A stretch of 52,859 nucleotides of DNA from an uncultured Hyphomicrobiales bacterium (GTDB lineage Bacteria; Pseudomonadota; Alphaproteobacteria; Rhizobiales; Hyphomicrobiaceae), in NCBI GenBank assembly GCA_902826715.1, contig CADEFX010000003.1, positions 1 to 52,859 of the forward strand. The letters are read 5' to 3'. A model generated the notes under the pieces. That model saw only the letters and a list, made by a program, of their open reading frames with translations, was not told the DNA's origin and did no database searches. The position numbers and the translations under genes are program-made. This document shows positions 17,517 to 25,437 of this stretch, one piece after another (positions within the stretch are counted from its first letter, which is position 1; each line of letters begins with the position of its first letter).

Positions 17517-18407
17517 ATGAACGTCGATCCCCGCATTCCGTCAGACATCCTTGGCCTCAGCAAAGCCACGCCGGTATCGCGCCGCGGTTTCATGACGACT
17601 TCTGCCGCAGCGGCGGCGGGTTACACGCTTGCGGCAGGCCCGGTCAGCGCGCAGGTCGTGACGACCGATGCGGCGGGCCTGAGCGTGGGCGATGCGAAGG
17701 TCAAGGTCTCCGATGGCGAGATGCCGGTTTACTTCGCGAAGCCCGCGAACGCGCAGAACTCGCCTGTGGTCCTCGTCTGTATGGAAGTCTTCGGTGTCCA
17801 TGAGTACATCAAGGATGTTGCGCGGCGCCTAGCCAAGGTCGGCGCGCTCGCCATCGCGCCCGACTACTATTTCCGCAAGGGCGATCTCACCAAGGTCACC
17901 GAGACGCCGCAGCTCATGCCACTGGTCAACGCCAAGCCGGACGCCGAGTTGATTTCCGATCTCGACGCAACGGTGGACTGGGCGAAGAACCAGGGTGGGG
18001 ACACAGGGCGTCTTGGCATTCTCGGCTTCTGCCGCGGAGGGCGGACCGTGTGGGTCTACTCTGCAACAAATCCGAACGTGAAGGCCGGCGTATCGTTCTA
18101 CGGCTCGCTTGTTGATCCAGTGGGGCAGAAACCGATCTGGCCGAAAAGCGCAACGGAGCTGGCGCCGGAGATGAAGGCGCCCGTGCTCGGACTTTACGGT
18201 GAGGCGGACAACGGCATTCCAATGGCACAGGTCGAGGCGATGAAGGCCGCGTTGCAGGCCGCGGGCAAGAAAGCCGACTTCAAAACCTATCCCGGGGCCC
18301 CGCACGCCTTCCACGCTGATTATCGCCCGAGCTATCGCAAAGAGGCGGCCGACGATGCCTGGAGCCAGGCCTTGGCGTGGTTCAAGGCGAACGGCGTACT
18401 GAGCTGA
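17517..18407 (+). CDS. Dienelactone hydrolase family protein, Tat-exported
   Basis: A 296-residue alpha/beta hydrolase of the dienelactone hydrolase family. The N-terminus carries a twin-arginine signal (SRRGFMTTSAAAAAGYTLAAGPVSAQ, residues about 21-46), so export to the periplasm in folded form is likely. The catalytic triad is visible: Cys in GFCRGG near 171, Asp in GEADNGIP near 228 and His in PHAFH near 264. GGAGGTGAC precedes the ATG at 17517. Cytoplasmic homologues open dienelactones in chloroaromatic breakdown; exported ones have unknown substrates. Confidence 0.9.
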   Translation: MNVDPRIPSDILGLSKATPVSRRGFMTTSAAAAAGYTLAAGPVSAQVVTTDAAGLSVGDAKVKVSDGEMPVYFAKPANAQNSPVVLVCMEVFGVHEYIKDVARRLAKVGALAIAPDYYFRKGDLTKVTETPQLMPLVNAKPDAELISDLDATVDWAKNQGGDTGRLGILGFCRGGRTVWVYSATNPNVKAGVSFYGSLVDPVGQKPIWPKSATELAPEMKAPVLGLYGEADNGIPMAQVEAMKAALQAAGKKADFKTYPGAPHAFHADYRPSYRKEAADDAWSQALAWFKANGVLS

Positions 18408-18449
18408 CAGGACTCAGATTGGCGCAGCGCCTGGCAGCGCTGCCGTACC

Positions 18450-18640
18450 CGTCCAACGACGAGGCGACGATCGATGCGCATGATCGACATCTGGTCGATC
18501 AGGTTTTCATTTTGGTCGTCGAGATTGGCCGTGCCTTCGTCCGGCACAAGAATCTTCGGCTCGCGATAAAGCGCGCGCCAGCAGGACGCTGCCGCTGTCC
18601 GCCAGACAGTGTCGATCGCATCTCGAGGCATACAATCAAT
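18450..18640 (-). pseudogene. Decayed fragment of a secretion-type ABC transporter ATPase
   Basis: On the minus strand one frame reads EMRSTLSGGQRQR (ending at 18586), a perfect ABC signature with the usual M.ST prefix of peptidase-type or type I secretion exporters. The sequence then changes frame twice within about 30 bases (LLARAL, then RALYREPKILVPDEGTANLDDQNE), giving the Walker B/D-loop region with a Pro in place of the usual Leu before DEGTA. Homology fades after about 18455. No start codon, Walker A or membrane domain remains. It is the residue of an RaxB/CvaB/LapB-like exporter of peptides or adhesins. It is not translated as a unit. Confidence 0.7.
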
Positions 18641-18906
18641 CTTAAAACGCCACTTTCAGGTCACGCGTGCGCGTGCCGCGGTCGAGTACCGACGGCCACT
18701 CCAGGCAGCATTGATGTGTGAACGGACGAATTACGGCAATCAGCTTGTTGTTAAGTTTGCATGAGGTTGAGCGCAGCCCGCGCATGGCGGCCGAGCAAAG
18801 AGGCGTGCTGCCGGTATAAAGGCTGTGGCGGCTTCCTCCCGTTGGTCGGGCCACGCCCTAGTCACCGGTGAGGGGCCGGCGACCGGAGCCACGGTCCCCC
18901 GTGTCT

Positions 18907-18940
18907 CCGCTCATACGGGTGACGGTCGTTGCCGCTCAAC
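18907..18940 (+). repeat. 34-bp direct repeat, left copy
   Basis: This 34-base segment (core TGACGGTCGTT) matches 21484-21517 at 28 of 34 positions without gaps. All six differences are transitions. It lies 10 bases beyond the LysR stop codon, while the right copy lies 9 bases beyond the MFS stop, so the two repeats exactly bracket the LysR-MFS pair. Confidence 0.6.
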
Positions 18941-18950
18941 TTCGGCCGTG

Positions 18951-19883
18951 TCACGTCAGAGACCCTCCACCGCGCTTTATCGAGTCGGCACTCTGAACGG
19001 AGCAGATCTCCAGAACGAGCCCACGCAGCCACCGGTGTGCCGGGTCGGCCTCCATACGCGGATGCCAAAGGAGTGACACCGTGATCTCCGGCACGGCGAA
19101 CGGCAAGGGAAACGTGTGCATGCCGACACGCAAGACGCCTGTGTGTCGCTCTGGCACGGTGGCAACGAGATCGGAGTTGCGTGCGAGAAAAAGCGCACTC
19201 GAAAATCCAGTGACGATGGTGGCGATCGTTCGATCGAGATTGAGTTTTTCAAGTAACGGGTCGATGAGCCCTGTGTCGCGGTTATGCCGTGACACCAGAA
19301 CGTGCCTGGCGCCGGCATAACGGGCAGATGTCATCTTGGCCCGGCTCAGCGGATGGTCCGCGCGTACGACTCCCACGAAGCGATCCCGGAACAGGGCCTG
19401 TGCGCGCAGCTCCGGGCCCGTCGTGCTCACGACGACGCCAGTTTCCAGGTCGACTGTGCCGTCACGAAGGGGCGCGTTGTCCTGCATCGGCTTCGGCAAG
19501 AAGCGTAACCGCACTCCCGGAGCCTCGGCGCCGACGCAGGCAATAAGCTGCGGGCCGAAGTTTTCGAGAAATCCTTCACTGGTCCTGAGTGTAAAGGTGC
19601 GGATCAGACGAGTGAGGTTCAGTTTCTCCACGGGGCGCAGAACCGCCTCGCCGTCCTGCACGATTTGACCCACTCGATCCCGCAGCTCCTGTGCACGCGG
19701 TGTCGGAACGAGACCGCGCCCAGCCCTGACAAGCAGCGGATCGCCTGTCGTCTCGCGCAGCCGCGCCAAAGCTCGACTCATCGCCGACGGACTTAATCGC
19801 AGTCGCCGAGCGGCACCCGCCACACTGCCCTCCGCGAGCAGCACGTCGAGCGTGAAAAGTAGGTTCAGATCAGGTCTCGACAT
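18951..19883 (-). CDS. LysR-family transcriptional regulator
   Basis: A 310-residue LysR regulator. Residues 4-63 form the winged helix-turn-helix (DLNLLFTLDVLLAEGSVAGAARRLRLSPSAMSRALARLRE, with DPLLVR after it). The rest is a type 2 periplasmic-binding-like effector domain with the DLETGVV and LVSRHNRD segments typical of the NodD/PNPB-like group. It is divergent from an MFS efflux gene across 136 bases that contain nested dyads, including a T-N11-A element, so it probably controls that transporter and itself. Confidence 0.92.
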   Translation of the reverse strand: MSRPDLNLLFTLDVLLAEGSVAGAARRLRLSPSAMSRALARLRETTGDPLLVRAGRGLVPTPRAQELRDRVGQIVQDGEAVLRPVEKLNLTRLIRTFTLRTSEGFLENFGPQLIACVGAEAPGVRLRFLPKPMQDNAPLRDGTVDLETGVVVSTTGPELRAQALFRDRFVGVVRADHPLSRAKMTSARYAGARHVLVSRHNRDTGLIDPLLEKLNLDRTIATIVTGFSSALFLARNSDLVATVPERHTGVLRVGMHTFPLPFAVPEITVSLLWHPRMEADPAHRWLRGLVLEICSVQSADSIKRGGGSLT

Positions 19884-19914
19884 GGCCGGGGTCGCGGGGG
19901 GTGCTCAATCGTTA

Positions 19915-19964
19915 TATGGCGTCGTATGCACTAATACAATGCATTCGTTGCGCCTTACGCCATA
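19915..19964. promoter_or_regulatory. Nested inverted repeats in the LysR-MFS divergent promoter
   Basis: The outer arms TATGGCGT (19915-19922) and ACGCCATA (19957-19964) are exact complements. Inside them, ATGCA (19926-19930) and TGCAT (19940-19944) form a second dyad containing a T-N11-A LysR box (T19927, A19939). This is the expected place for the LysR recognition and activation sites. Confidence 0.55.
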
Positions 19965-20019
19965 CCGGTGAAGGGACTATCCATTTGACAGGCGAGGGCG
20001 TCAGCGCACGAGGTTCGAA

Positions 20020-21474
20020 ATGAAGCCGATGACACTGCATAAAATTGAAGTGGCCGCTCGGCCCGCCACCCCGATTCCTGGAATATTGGGGCCTTTGGCG
20101 GCCCTTTCGCTGTCGATGCTGCTGTCATCACTCGGCACCAGCATCGCCAATATAGGGCTGCCCGCGTTGGCCCGGGAGTTCGACGCCTCTCTGGCCGAAG
20201 TCCAGTGGGTCGTCCTGGCCTACTTGCTGGCAATCACGACTTTGATCGTCGGAGCCGGCAGGCTGGGCGACATGCTCGGCCGGCGCAAGCTCCTGCTGGG
20301 TGGATTGGTCGTCTTCACGATCGCTTCGGCTCTCAGCGCCGCGGCTCCGACCTTGATGTCGTTGATTGTCGCGCGTGCTGCGCAAGGTGTAGGGGCAGCC
20401 GTCATGATGGCTCTGACCATGGCGTTCGTCGGCGATTCGGTTCCCAAAGAGAGAACCGGCACGGCCATGGGTCTGCTTGGGGCGATGTCCGCGATCGGCA
20501 CGGCGCTCGGCCCAACGCTTGGAGGGTTCCTGATCTTCTCGTCTGGCTGGCCAGCGATTTTCCTCGTCAATGTCCCGATGGGCTTTGTCGCCATCGTGCT
20601 CGCGAGAGCCTACTTGCCTGCTGATCGTCCTGATCGGAGGGTCGGTCAGAAAGACTTCGACATTCTTGGCACCGTGCTGCTGGCCCTCACTCTCGCGGCC
20701 TATGCGCTGTCCATGACGCTCGGGCGCGGCAACTTCGGATCGCTAGATATCGCCCTGCTAGTGGTTGCCGTTGCCGGCGTCGCTCTCTTCGCGCTTGCAG
20801 AGTCAAAGGCTCCATCACCTTTGATCCGATTGGCGACCTTGCGAAAGTCTGGGCTCAGCGCCAGCCTTCTGGCAAGCGCGCTTGTTTCGACGGTGATGAT
20901 GACGACCCTTGTGGTCGGCCCTTTCTATCTGTCGCACGGGCTGGGGCTCGACGCCCTTCGTGTCGGGTTAATCGTGTCGATCGGCCCCCTTGTAGTCGCG
21001 CTGACGGGTATCCCTGCCGGTATCTTTGCGGATCGGTTCGGCGCGCGGACGATCATACTGGCTGGCCTGGTGGCAATCGCGTCCGGTGCTGCGCTCCTCT
21101 ATGCCCTACCGGCAAGCTCTGGCGTACTGGGCTACGCCGTCCCCCTCGTCATGATGACTGCGGGCTATGCCTTGTTCCAGACGGCGAACAATACCGAGGT
21201 CATGGGCGGGATCGCGCAGGAAAGCCGGGGCGTCATCTCAGCGATGCTCAACCTGTCGCGCAACCTCGGTCTCGTCACGGGAGCATCGCTCATGGGCGCC
21301 GTGTTCGGCTATGCGACCGGCACGATCGACATTGGTTCGGCGCGTCCCGAAGCCATAGCTGCTGCAATGCAGACGACGTTTGCTGTCGCAGCGATACTGA
21401 TCGTCGCTGCTCTGGCGATCGTGATTGCGGGTGCATCAGCAGCACCGACGAACGATCCGACAGAGAGACAGTGA
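20020..21474 (+). CDS. MFS drug-efflux transporter, DHA2 (EmrB/QacA) type
   Basis: A 484-residue, probably 14-helix MFS protein. Signature elements: SIANIGLPALAREF in helix 1, WVVLAYLLAITTLIVGAGRLGDMLGRRKLLLGG (motif A, near residues 65-95), RAAQGVGAAVM (motif B) and GTALGPTLGGFLI (motif C of antiporters, near 165). It exports drugs, dyes or toxic acids by proton antiport. GAGG lies before the ATG at 20020. No membrane-fusion EmrA partner is adjacent. It is regulated, by inference, by the divergent LysR gene; the pair is bracketed by direct repeats. Confidence 0.92.
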   Translation: MKPMTLHKIEVAARPATPIPGILGPLAALSLSMLLSSLGTSIANIGLPALAREFDASLAEVQWVVLAYLLAITTLIVGAGRLGDMLGRRKLLLGGLVVFTIASALSAAAPTLMSLIVARAAQGVGAAVMMALTMAFVGDSVPKERTGTAMGLLGAMSAIGTALGPTLGGFLIFSSGWPAIFLVNVPMGFVAIVLARAYLPADRPDRRVGQKDFDILGTVLLALTLAAYALSMTLGRGNFGSLDIALLVVAVAGVALFALAESKAPSPLIRLATLRKSGLSASLLASALVSTVMMTTLVVGPFYLSHGLGLDALRVGLIVSIGPLVVALTGIPAGIFADRFGARTIILAGLVAIASGAALLYALPASSGVLGYAVPLVMMTAGYALFQTANNTEVMGGIAQESRGVISAMLNLSRNLGLVTGASLMGAVFGYATGTIDIGSARPEAIAAAMQTTFAVAAILIVAALAIVIAGASAAPTNDPTERQ

Positions 21475-21483
21475 CGTGATCGT

Positions 21484-21517
21484 CCGCCCATGTGGATGAC
21501 GGTCGTTACCGCCCAAC
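21484..21517 (+). repeat. 34-bp direct repeat, right copy
   Basis: Partner of 18907-18940, same orientation, 82 percent identical with transitions only. It begins 9 bases after the MFS stop. See the left copy for the context. Confidence 0.6.
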
Positions 21518-21663
21518 GCGACAAGCGGAACGCGTGCCGGAAACTTTCGGATCGCCTGTTACATCCCGCAACTGGGTGCCGTACCACGTCCCGGTTTGGT
21601 GTGTGCCCGGTGCGTCCCCAGAGATTTTGATTTCGAGAGAACCGTCTAAGTGCCTGATTTAAT

Positions 21664-21739
21664 TGGTGGAGCCGAGGAGGATCGAACTCCTGACCTCTGC
21701 AGTGCGATTGCAGCGCTCTCCCAGCTGAGCTACGGCCCC
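21664..21739 (-). tRNA. tRNA-Ala, anticodon CGC
   Basis: 76 bases fold as a full cloverleaf: acceptor GGGGCCG with CGGCTCC, including the G3:U70 wobble pair that defines alanine tRNAs; D-stem GCTC/GAGC; anticodon stem CTGCA/TGCAG around the loop ATCGCAC (anticodon CGC, codon GCG); T-arm AGGAG-TTCGATC-CTCCT. The discriminator base is A and the CCA end is encoded. A consensus-like promoter lies immediately upstream. Confidence 0.97.
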
Positions 21740-21750
21740 AAAACGGCGGT

Positions 21751-21780
21751 CATTTAGTTGCGCGGTCTCCGCATTGTCAA
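21751..21780 (-). promoter_or_regulatory. Sigma-70-type promoter of tRNA-Ala
   Basis: On the minus strand a perfect TTGACA (21780-21775) is followed after 18 bases by TAAATG (21756-21751), placing the start of transcription a few bases before the tRNA 5' end at 21739. Confidence 0.75.
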
Positions 21781-21899
21781 GCGAGCCTGCGGTCGGGAGC
21801 GGCGCCCGCTTTGCTGAGGGCACGTGTTCCCGCCCTCTTGTCCCCATTTCATCAAGCGTTTACACCTCAGCACCGGATGCCGGCACAAGAGTGGATATC

Positions 21900-22190
21900 A
21901 TGCTCGAATTGCTCAATTTCATCAGCTATTTAATCACACTCTATACCTATGTGGTCATTGCCAGCGTCATTCTGAGCTGGCTGCTCGCGTTCAACGTCAT
22001 CAACGGCTACAACCCATTCGTGCGCTCGCTCTGGAACGGGCTGCGCGCGGTCACGGAGCCCTTGCTGGCGCCGATCCGGCGCATGATGCCGGACCTCGGC
22101 GGCATCGATATTTCGCCGGTCATCCTGCTGCTGGCCTGCTTCTTCATTCAGTCCGTCGTCCTACCCAACATCGCCAAGCTGCTGGTCTGA
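21900..22190 (+). CDS. YggT family membrane protein
   Basis: A 96-residue integral membrane protein with two hydrophobic segments, about residues 5-32 and 70-92. The loop VTEPLLAPIRRMMPDLGGIDISPVILLL is the family hallmark (EP...P.RR..P...G.D.SP). YggT proteins are linked to osmotic or membrane stress and to cell division in other bacteria. The stop (TGA) overlaps the ATG of yggU by one base (TGATG), so translation is coupled. A GTG at 21891 is an alternative start. Confidence 0.92.
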   Translation: MLELLNFISYLITLYTYVVIASVILSWLLAFNVINGYNPFVRSLWNGLRAVTEPLLAPIRRMMPDLGGIDISPVILLLACFFIQSVVLPNIAKLLV

Positions 22191-22585
22191 TGCGGCCAGA
22201 AGCTGATCCCTGGCGCAGGGGAAAATCGGGCATCGAGGTGAGGGCCCGTGTCGTTCCCCGCTCCTCCACGGATGAGGTCGAGGGCATCGACGAAACACCG
22301 CAAGGCTCGGCGCTCAGAGTGCGCGTACGCGCGGTTCCCGATAGAGGCAAAGCCAACCGGTCCGTGGAAAAAACGGTAGCGGATTGGCTCGGCGTATCAC
22401 GGACGTCGGTGGCGATCATCGCTGGTGCGGCGTCGCGCGTGAAACTGGTCGCGATCGCCGGGAAACCCGACGTCGTTGACGCGGCGATGCGGGACAGAGT
22501 GACGGAACTGAAGCCTCGCTCGTGTGCCGGCTCCAGTCCGGATGCGTTCAGGCGCCGGGCTGCGGCCCTTCGTACCCTTCGATGA
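22190..22585 (+). CDS. YggU (DUF167) family protein
   Basis: A 131-residue protein. The DUF167 fold is visible from VRARVVPRSSTDEVEG through LRVRVRAVPDRGKANRSVEKTVADWLGVSRTSVAIIAGAASRVKLVAIAG: the P..GKAN motif followed by a G..SR.K element defines the family. It is about 25 residues longer than usual; the extra Arg/Ala-rich C-terminal tail overlaps the 3' end of the convergent DUF1330 gene by 38 bases. It is paired with yggT, as in many proteobacteria. Molecular function is unknown. Confidence 0.88.
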   Translation: MRPEADPWRRGKSGIEVRARVVPRSSTDEVEGIDETPQGSALRVRVRAVPDRGKANRSVEKTVADWLGVSRTSVAIIAGAASRVKLVAIAGKPDVVDAAMRDRVTELKPRSCAGSSPDAFRRRAAALRTLR

Positions 22586-22859
22586 TCATGATGTCGGCCT
22601 TCGAGGCCTCGTCGCGGACGGCGGCTGCGGCCTTGTACTCGGGGCTGTCGTAGCAGGCCTTGGCCGTCTCGTAGTCGGCGAACTCGAGCACGACATGGCG
22701 CTGGTCGGGCGAAAAACCTCCCCGGACCTCGTGCTTGCCTCCGCGGACAATGAACCTGGCGTTGTACTTCTTGAATGCCGCCGCGTTGAGAGTGATGTAG
22801 TCCTTGTAGCGCTCGGGGTTCGTTATCGTGACGTGCGCGATCCAGTAAGCCTTCGGCAT
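22548..22859 (-). CDS. DUF1330 family protein
   Basis: A 103-residue single-domain protein of the dimeric alpha+beta barrel superfamily. The pattern MPKAYWIAHVTITNPERYKDY, FIVRGG and FSPDQRHVVLEFADYETAKACYDSPEYKAAAAVRDEAS is diagnostic for DUF1330. The ATG at 22859 follows AAGGAG. It is divergent from pobA with 82 bases between the starts. Function is unknown; relatives may be small oxygenases or stress proteins. Confidence 0.92.
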   Translation of the reverse strand: MPKAYWIAHVTITNPERYKDYITLNAAAFKKYNARFIVRGGKHEVRGGFSPDQRHVVLEFADYETAKACYDSPEYKAAAAVRDEASKADIMIIEGYEGPQPGA

Positions 22860-22941
22860 TGACGCGTTCTCCTTTGCGAGGGTCTGCGGATAGCTTGCCC
22901 GCTTCCGGCAGCGAATAAAAGTGGGGACGGGAGGCGACACC

Positions 22942-24120
22942 ATGCGTACGCAGGTCGCAATCATCGGCGCTGGGCCGTCCGGCCTGCTGTTGTCCCACCT
23001 CTTGCATCTGGAGGGCGTCGACACGGTCGTCGTCGAAAGCCAAAGCCGTGCCTACGTCGAGGCGCGCATTCGCGCCGGCGTGCTGGAGCACGGCGCCGCC
23101 CAGACTCTCGTGGAGGCGGGAGTCGGCGCACGCCTGCAGCGCGAGGGGCTGGTGCATCATGGCATCAATCTCAACTTCTCGGGTCAAACCCATCGAATTG
23201 ACCTGTCGGACCTGACGGGCGGGTCTGCGGTCACGGTCTATGGCCAGCACGAGGTGGTGAAAGACCTGATCGAGGCGCGATTGTCGTCGGGCGGTGACCT
23301 GCGCTTTGCGGCAAGCGATGTGCAGATCAGCGGGATCGATGGGGATGCGCCCGGCCTTGCATTTACGCAGGACGGGCAGCGGCAAGAGATTGCCTGCGCG
23401 TTTGTTGCAGGCTGTGACGGCTTTCATGGCGTTTCACGCGGGTATGTTCCGGCGTCTCAACATCGGATCTATGAGCGCAGCTATCCGTTCGCATGGCTCG
23501 GCATCTTGGCCGCGGCGCGCCCGGCCTCGGAAGAGCTGATCTACGCGCGGCATGCCAACGGCTTTGCACTTCTCAGCATGCGCTCGGCGGAGATCACGCG
23601 CGCCTATCTTCAGTGTGCTCCCGACGAGGACTTGGCCCAATGGTCCGATGCGCACGTCTGGGACGAGCTGCACAAGCGCCTCGAGGTCGACGGCGCCTTC
23701 CGGGTGAATGAGGGGCCTATCCTGCAGCGCGGCGTGACGCCCATGCGCAGCTTCGTTATTGAGCCTATGCAATACAGGCGGCTATTCCTGGTCGGTGATG
23801 CCGCGCACATCGTGCCGCCCACCGGCGCGAAGGGCATGAACCTCGCCATGGCCGACGTGCGCGTGCTGTCGCGTGCGCTGGCCGACTATTTTCGATCCGG
23901 GAAAACAGACCGTCTTGACGCATACTCGGCGACGTGCCTCAGACGTGTGTGGCAAGTGCAGCGGTTCTCCTGGTGGATGACAGCCTTGCTGCACCGGTTT
24001 CCAGATGCTGATGCGTTCGGAGAGCGGCTGCGGGACGCGGAGTTGCGTCATGTCGTCAGCTCCCGCGCAGCATCCCGAGTGCTGGCCGAAAACTATGTCG
24101 GCTTGCCGTACGATATTTAG
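22942..24120 (+). CDS. pobA: 4-hydroxybenzoate 3-monooxygenase
   Basis: A 392-residue class A flavoprotein hydroxylase that converts 4-hydroxybenzoate to protocatechuate with NAD(P)H and oxygen, feeding the beta-ketoadipate pathway. Visible: FAD motif GAGPSG near residues 9-14, RIRAGVLEHG near 42-51 (substrate and FAD contacts of PobA), the DG motif CDGFHGVSR near 160, and GDAAHIVPPTGAKGMNLAMADV near 285-305, which is nearly invariant in PobA. The length matches PobA (about 390). GGGAGG precedes the ATG at 22942. No pobR or pca genes are nearby, so the rest of the pathway must be elsewhere. Confidence 0.93.
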   Translation: MRTQVAIIGAGPSGLLLSHLLHLEGVDTVVVESQSRAYVEARIRAGVLEHGAAQTLVEAGVGARLQREGLVHHGINLNFSGQTHRIDLSDLTGGSAVTVYGQHEVVKDLIEARLSSGGDLRFAASDVQISGIDGDAPGLAFTQDGQRQEIACAFVAGCDGFHGVSRGYVPASQHRIYERSYPFAWLGILAAARPASEELIYARHANGFALLSMRSAEITRAYLQCAPDEDLAQWSDAHVWDELHKRLEVDGAFRVNEGPILQRGVTPMRSFVIEPMQYRRLFLVGDAAHIVPPTGAKGMNLAMADVRVLSRALADYFRSGKTDRLDAYSATCLRRVWQVQRFSWWMTALLHRFPDADAFGERLRDAELRHVVSSRAASRVLAENYVGLPYDI

Positions 24121-24410
24121 CTGCAGAAGTTATCCCCGGGGCGTGGCGGTGTGACATGCTCGGGCTTGCTCGGGTCACGGAAAGCGCACGGCTGCAGCAG
24201 TGCCTTCCAATGTGAGCCGGGGCGTTACCCGATGATCCGCCTGGTTGGCCGCCAGACCAGTGGAGCACCAGCGCGGAACTCGGAAAACGGCGAGCCGGGC
24301 ATTCGGAGCCCATCAAAAAGCGCATAGGTCACCGGGTTCATGAACGCCCGGCTCCCTTTCCTGGCGCAAACCCTCGAGCAGGCATGCCGCGAGGACAGCG
24401 GCGCATGGGC
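24121..24410. other. Intergenic region between pobA and the convergent CitE-type gene
   Basis: 290 bases between two convergent stop codons. GC-rich and without a recognisable gene, repeat or clear terminator. Short open frames on both strands lack ribosome sites and family resemblance. Confidence 0.4.
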
Positions 24411-25289
24411 TCACGCCATCGCGGCGATGGCGTCGGCGATGGCGACCGTGCGTCTGGCCATCTCGGCGTGCAGCAACTCGACCATACGGCCGTCGAGATT
24501 TATGACGCCCCTGCTCTTGTTCTCGGGCAGCTCGAAAGCGGCGACGATCTTGCGCGCGGCAGCAATCTCACCGGTGCTGGGCGAGAACACCTCGTTGGCG
24601 ATAGCGATCTGATCGGGGTGGATCAGCGTCTTGCCGTCGAATCCCAGTTGGCGCCCTTGCGCGCACTCGCGACGGTAGCCCTCGACGTCGCGGAAATTGT
24701 TGAAGACGCTGTCGAGGACATCGACGCCGTAGGCGCGTGCCGCCGTGACGCATGCGGACAGCCAGTATATGGCCGATTGGCGATCAGGCATGACCTCGGC
24801 ACGCGTTTCCTTATGCAGGTCGTTGAGACCGAGGACGAAGCACGAAAGGCGTCCGCCGGCCTGTCGCGCAGTGGCCGCAATCTTGGCGGCGTGAATGACG
24901 CCCACTGGGGTCTCGATCATGGCCCAGAGCTTGGTTTTCTCGGGCGCCCCGGCGCGCCACAGCGTGTCCGTTGCTTGCTCGACATCGGACGGTCCGGAGA
25001 CTTTAGGCAACAGTATGCCGTCCGGCGCGGCAGCTGCGGCCGCCGCGATATCGTCAGCACTCCACGGGGTATCCAGCGCATTGATGCGAATGATCAGCTC
25101 GCGCTTTCCGTAACCTCCGGTTTTGACAGCTTGCGCGACCTGATCGCGCGCAGCCAGCTTGGCGTCGGGCGCAACCGAATCTTCCAGATCCAGGATCAAC
25201 GTATCGGCCGGAAGCTGTTTTGCCTTGTCGAGGGCGCGTGCGTTCGAGCCCGGCATGTACAGTACGCTGCGGCGTGGACGCAGGGTCAT
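24411..25289 (-). CDS. HpcH/HpaI-type CoA ester lyase (CitE/malyl-CoA lyase-like)
   Basis: A 292-residue TIM-barrel lyase. Seen: RRSVLYMPGSNARALDKA at the N-terminus (CoA and phosphate binding), DTLILDLEDSVAPDAK (metal ligands), MIETPVGVIHAAKIA (catalytic Glu), LGLNDLHKETRAEVMPDR and GFDGKTLIHPDQIAIANEVFSPS. This is the citrate lyase beta/malyl-CoA lyase family, which splits (S)-citramalyl-CoA, malyl-CoA or similar esters. The absence of citD/citF argues for a stand-alone CoA-thioester lyase. It is divergent from the FAD oxidoreductase gene by 148 bases. Confidence 0.88.
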   Translation of the reverse strand: MTLRPRRSVLYMPGSNARALDKAKQLPADTLILDLEDSVAPDAKLAARDQVAQAVKTGGYGKRELIIRINALDTPWSADDIAAAAAAAPDGILLPKVSGPSDVEQATDTLWRAGAPEKTKLWAMIETPVGVIHAAKIAATARQAGGRLSCFVLGLNDLHKETRAEVMPDRQSAIYWLSACVTAARAYGVDVLDSVFNNFRDVEGYRRECAQGRQLGFDGKTLIHPDQIAIANEVFSPSTGEIAAARKIVAAFELPENKSRGVINLDGRMVELLHAEMARRTVAIADAIAAMA

Positions 25290-25437
25290 CGGTCGTCTCC
25301 GTTCCTGGGTGCGCCTAAACTAGTGAAGGTGCCTGGTGGCGCCAAGCCGCGGCATCGTCGCGCGCCGGCTGCTGCAGCTTGGCACGCCGGGTGCGATCCT
25401 GCACAATATCGAACCGAGAAAAATCTGCAGAGGTCGA

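Noticed and set aside
22144..23427. 427-codon minus-strand frame covering the yggU-pobA region
   Set aside because: Crosses three well-supported genes and has no family resemblance.
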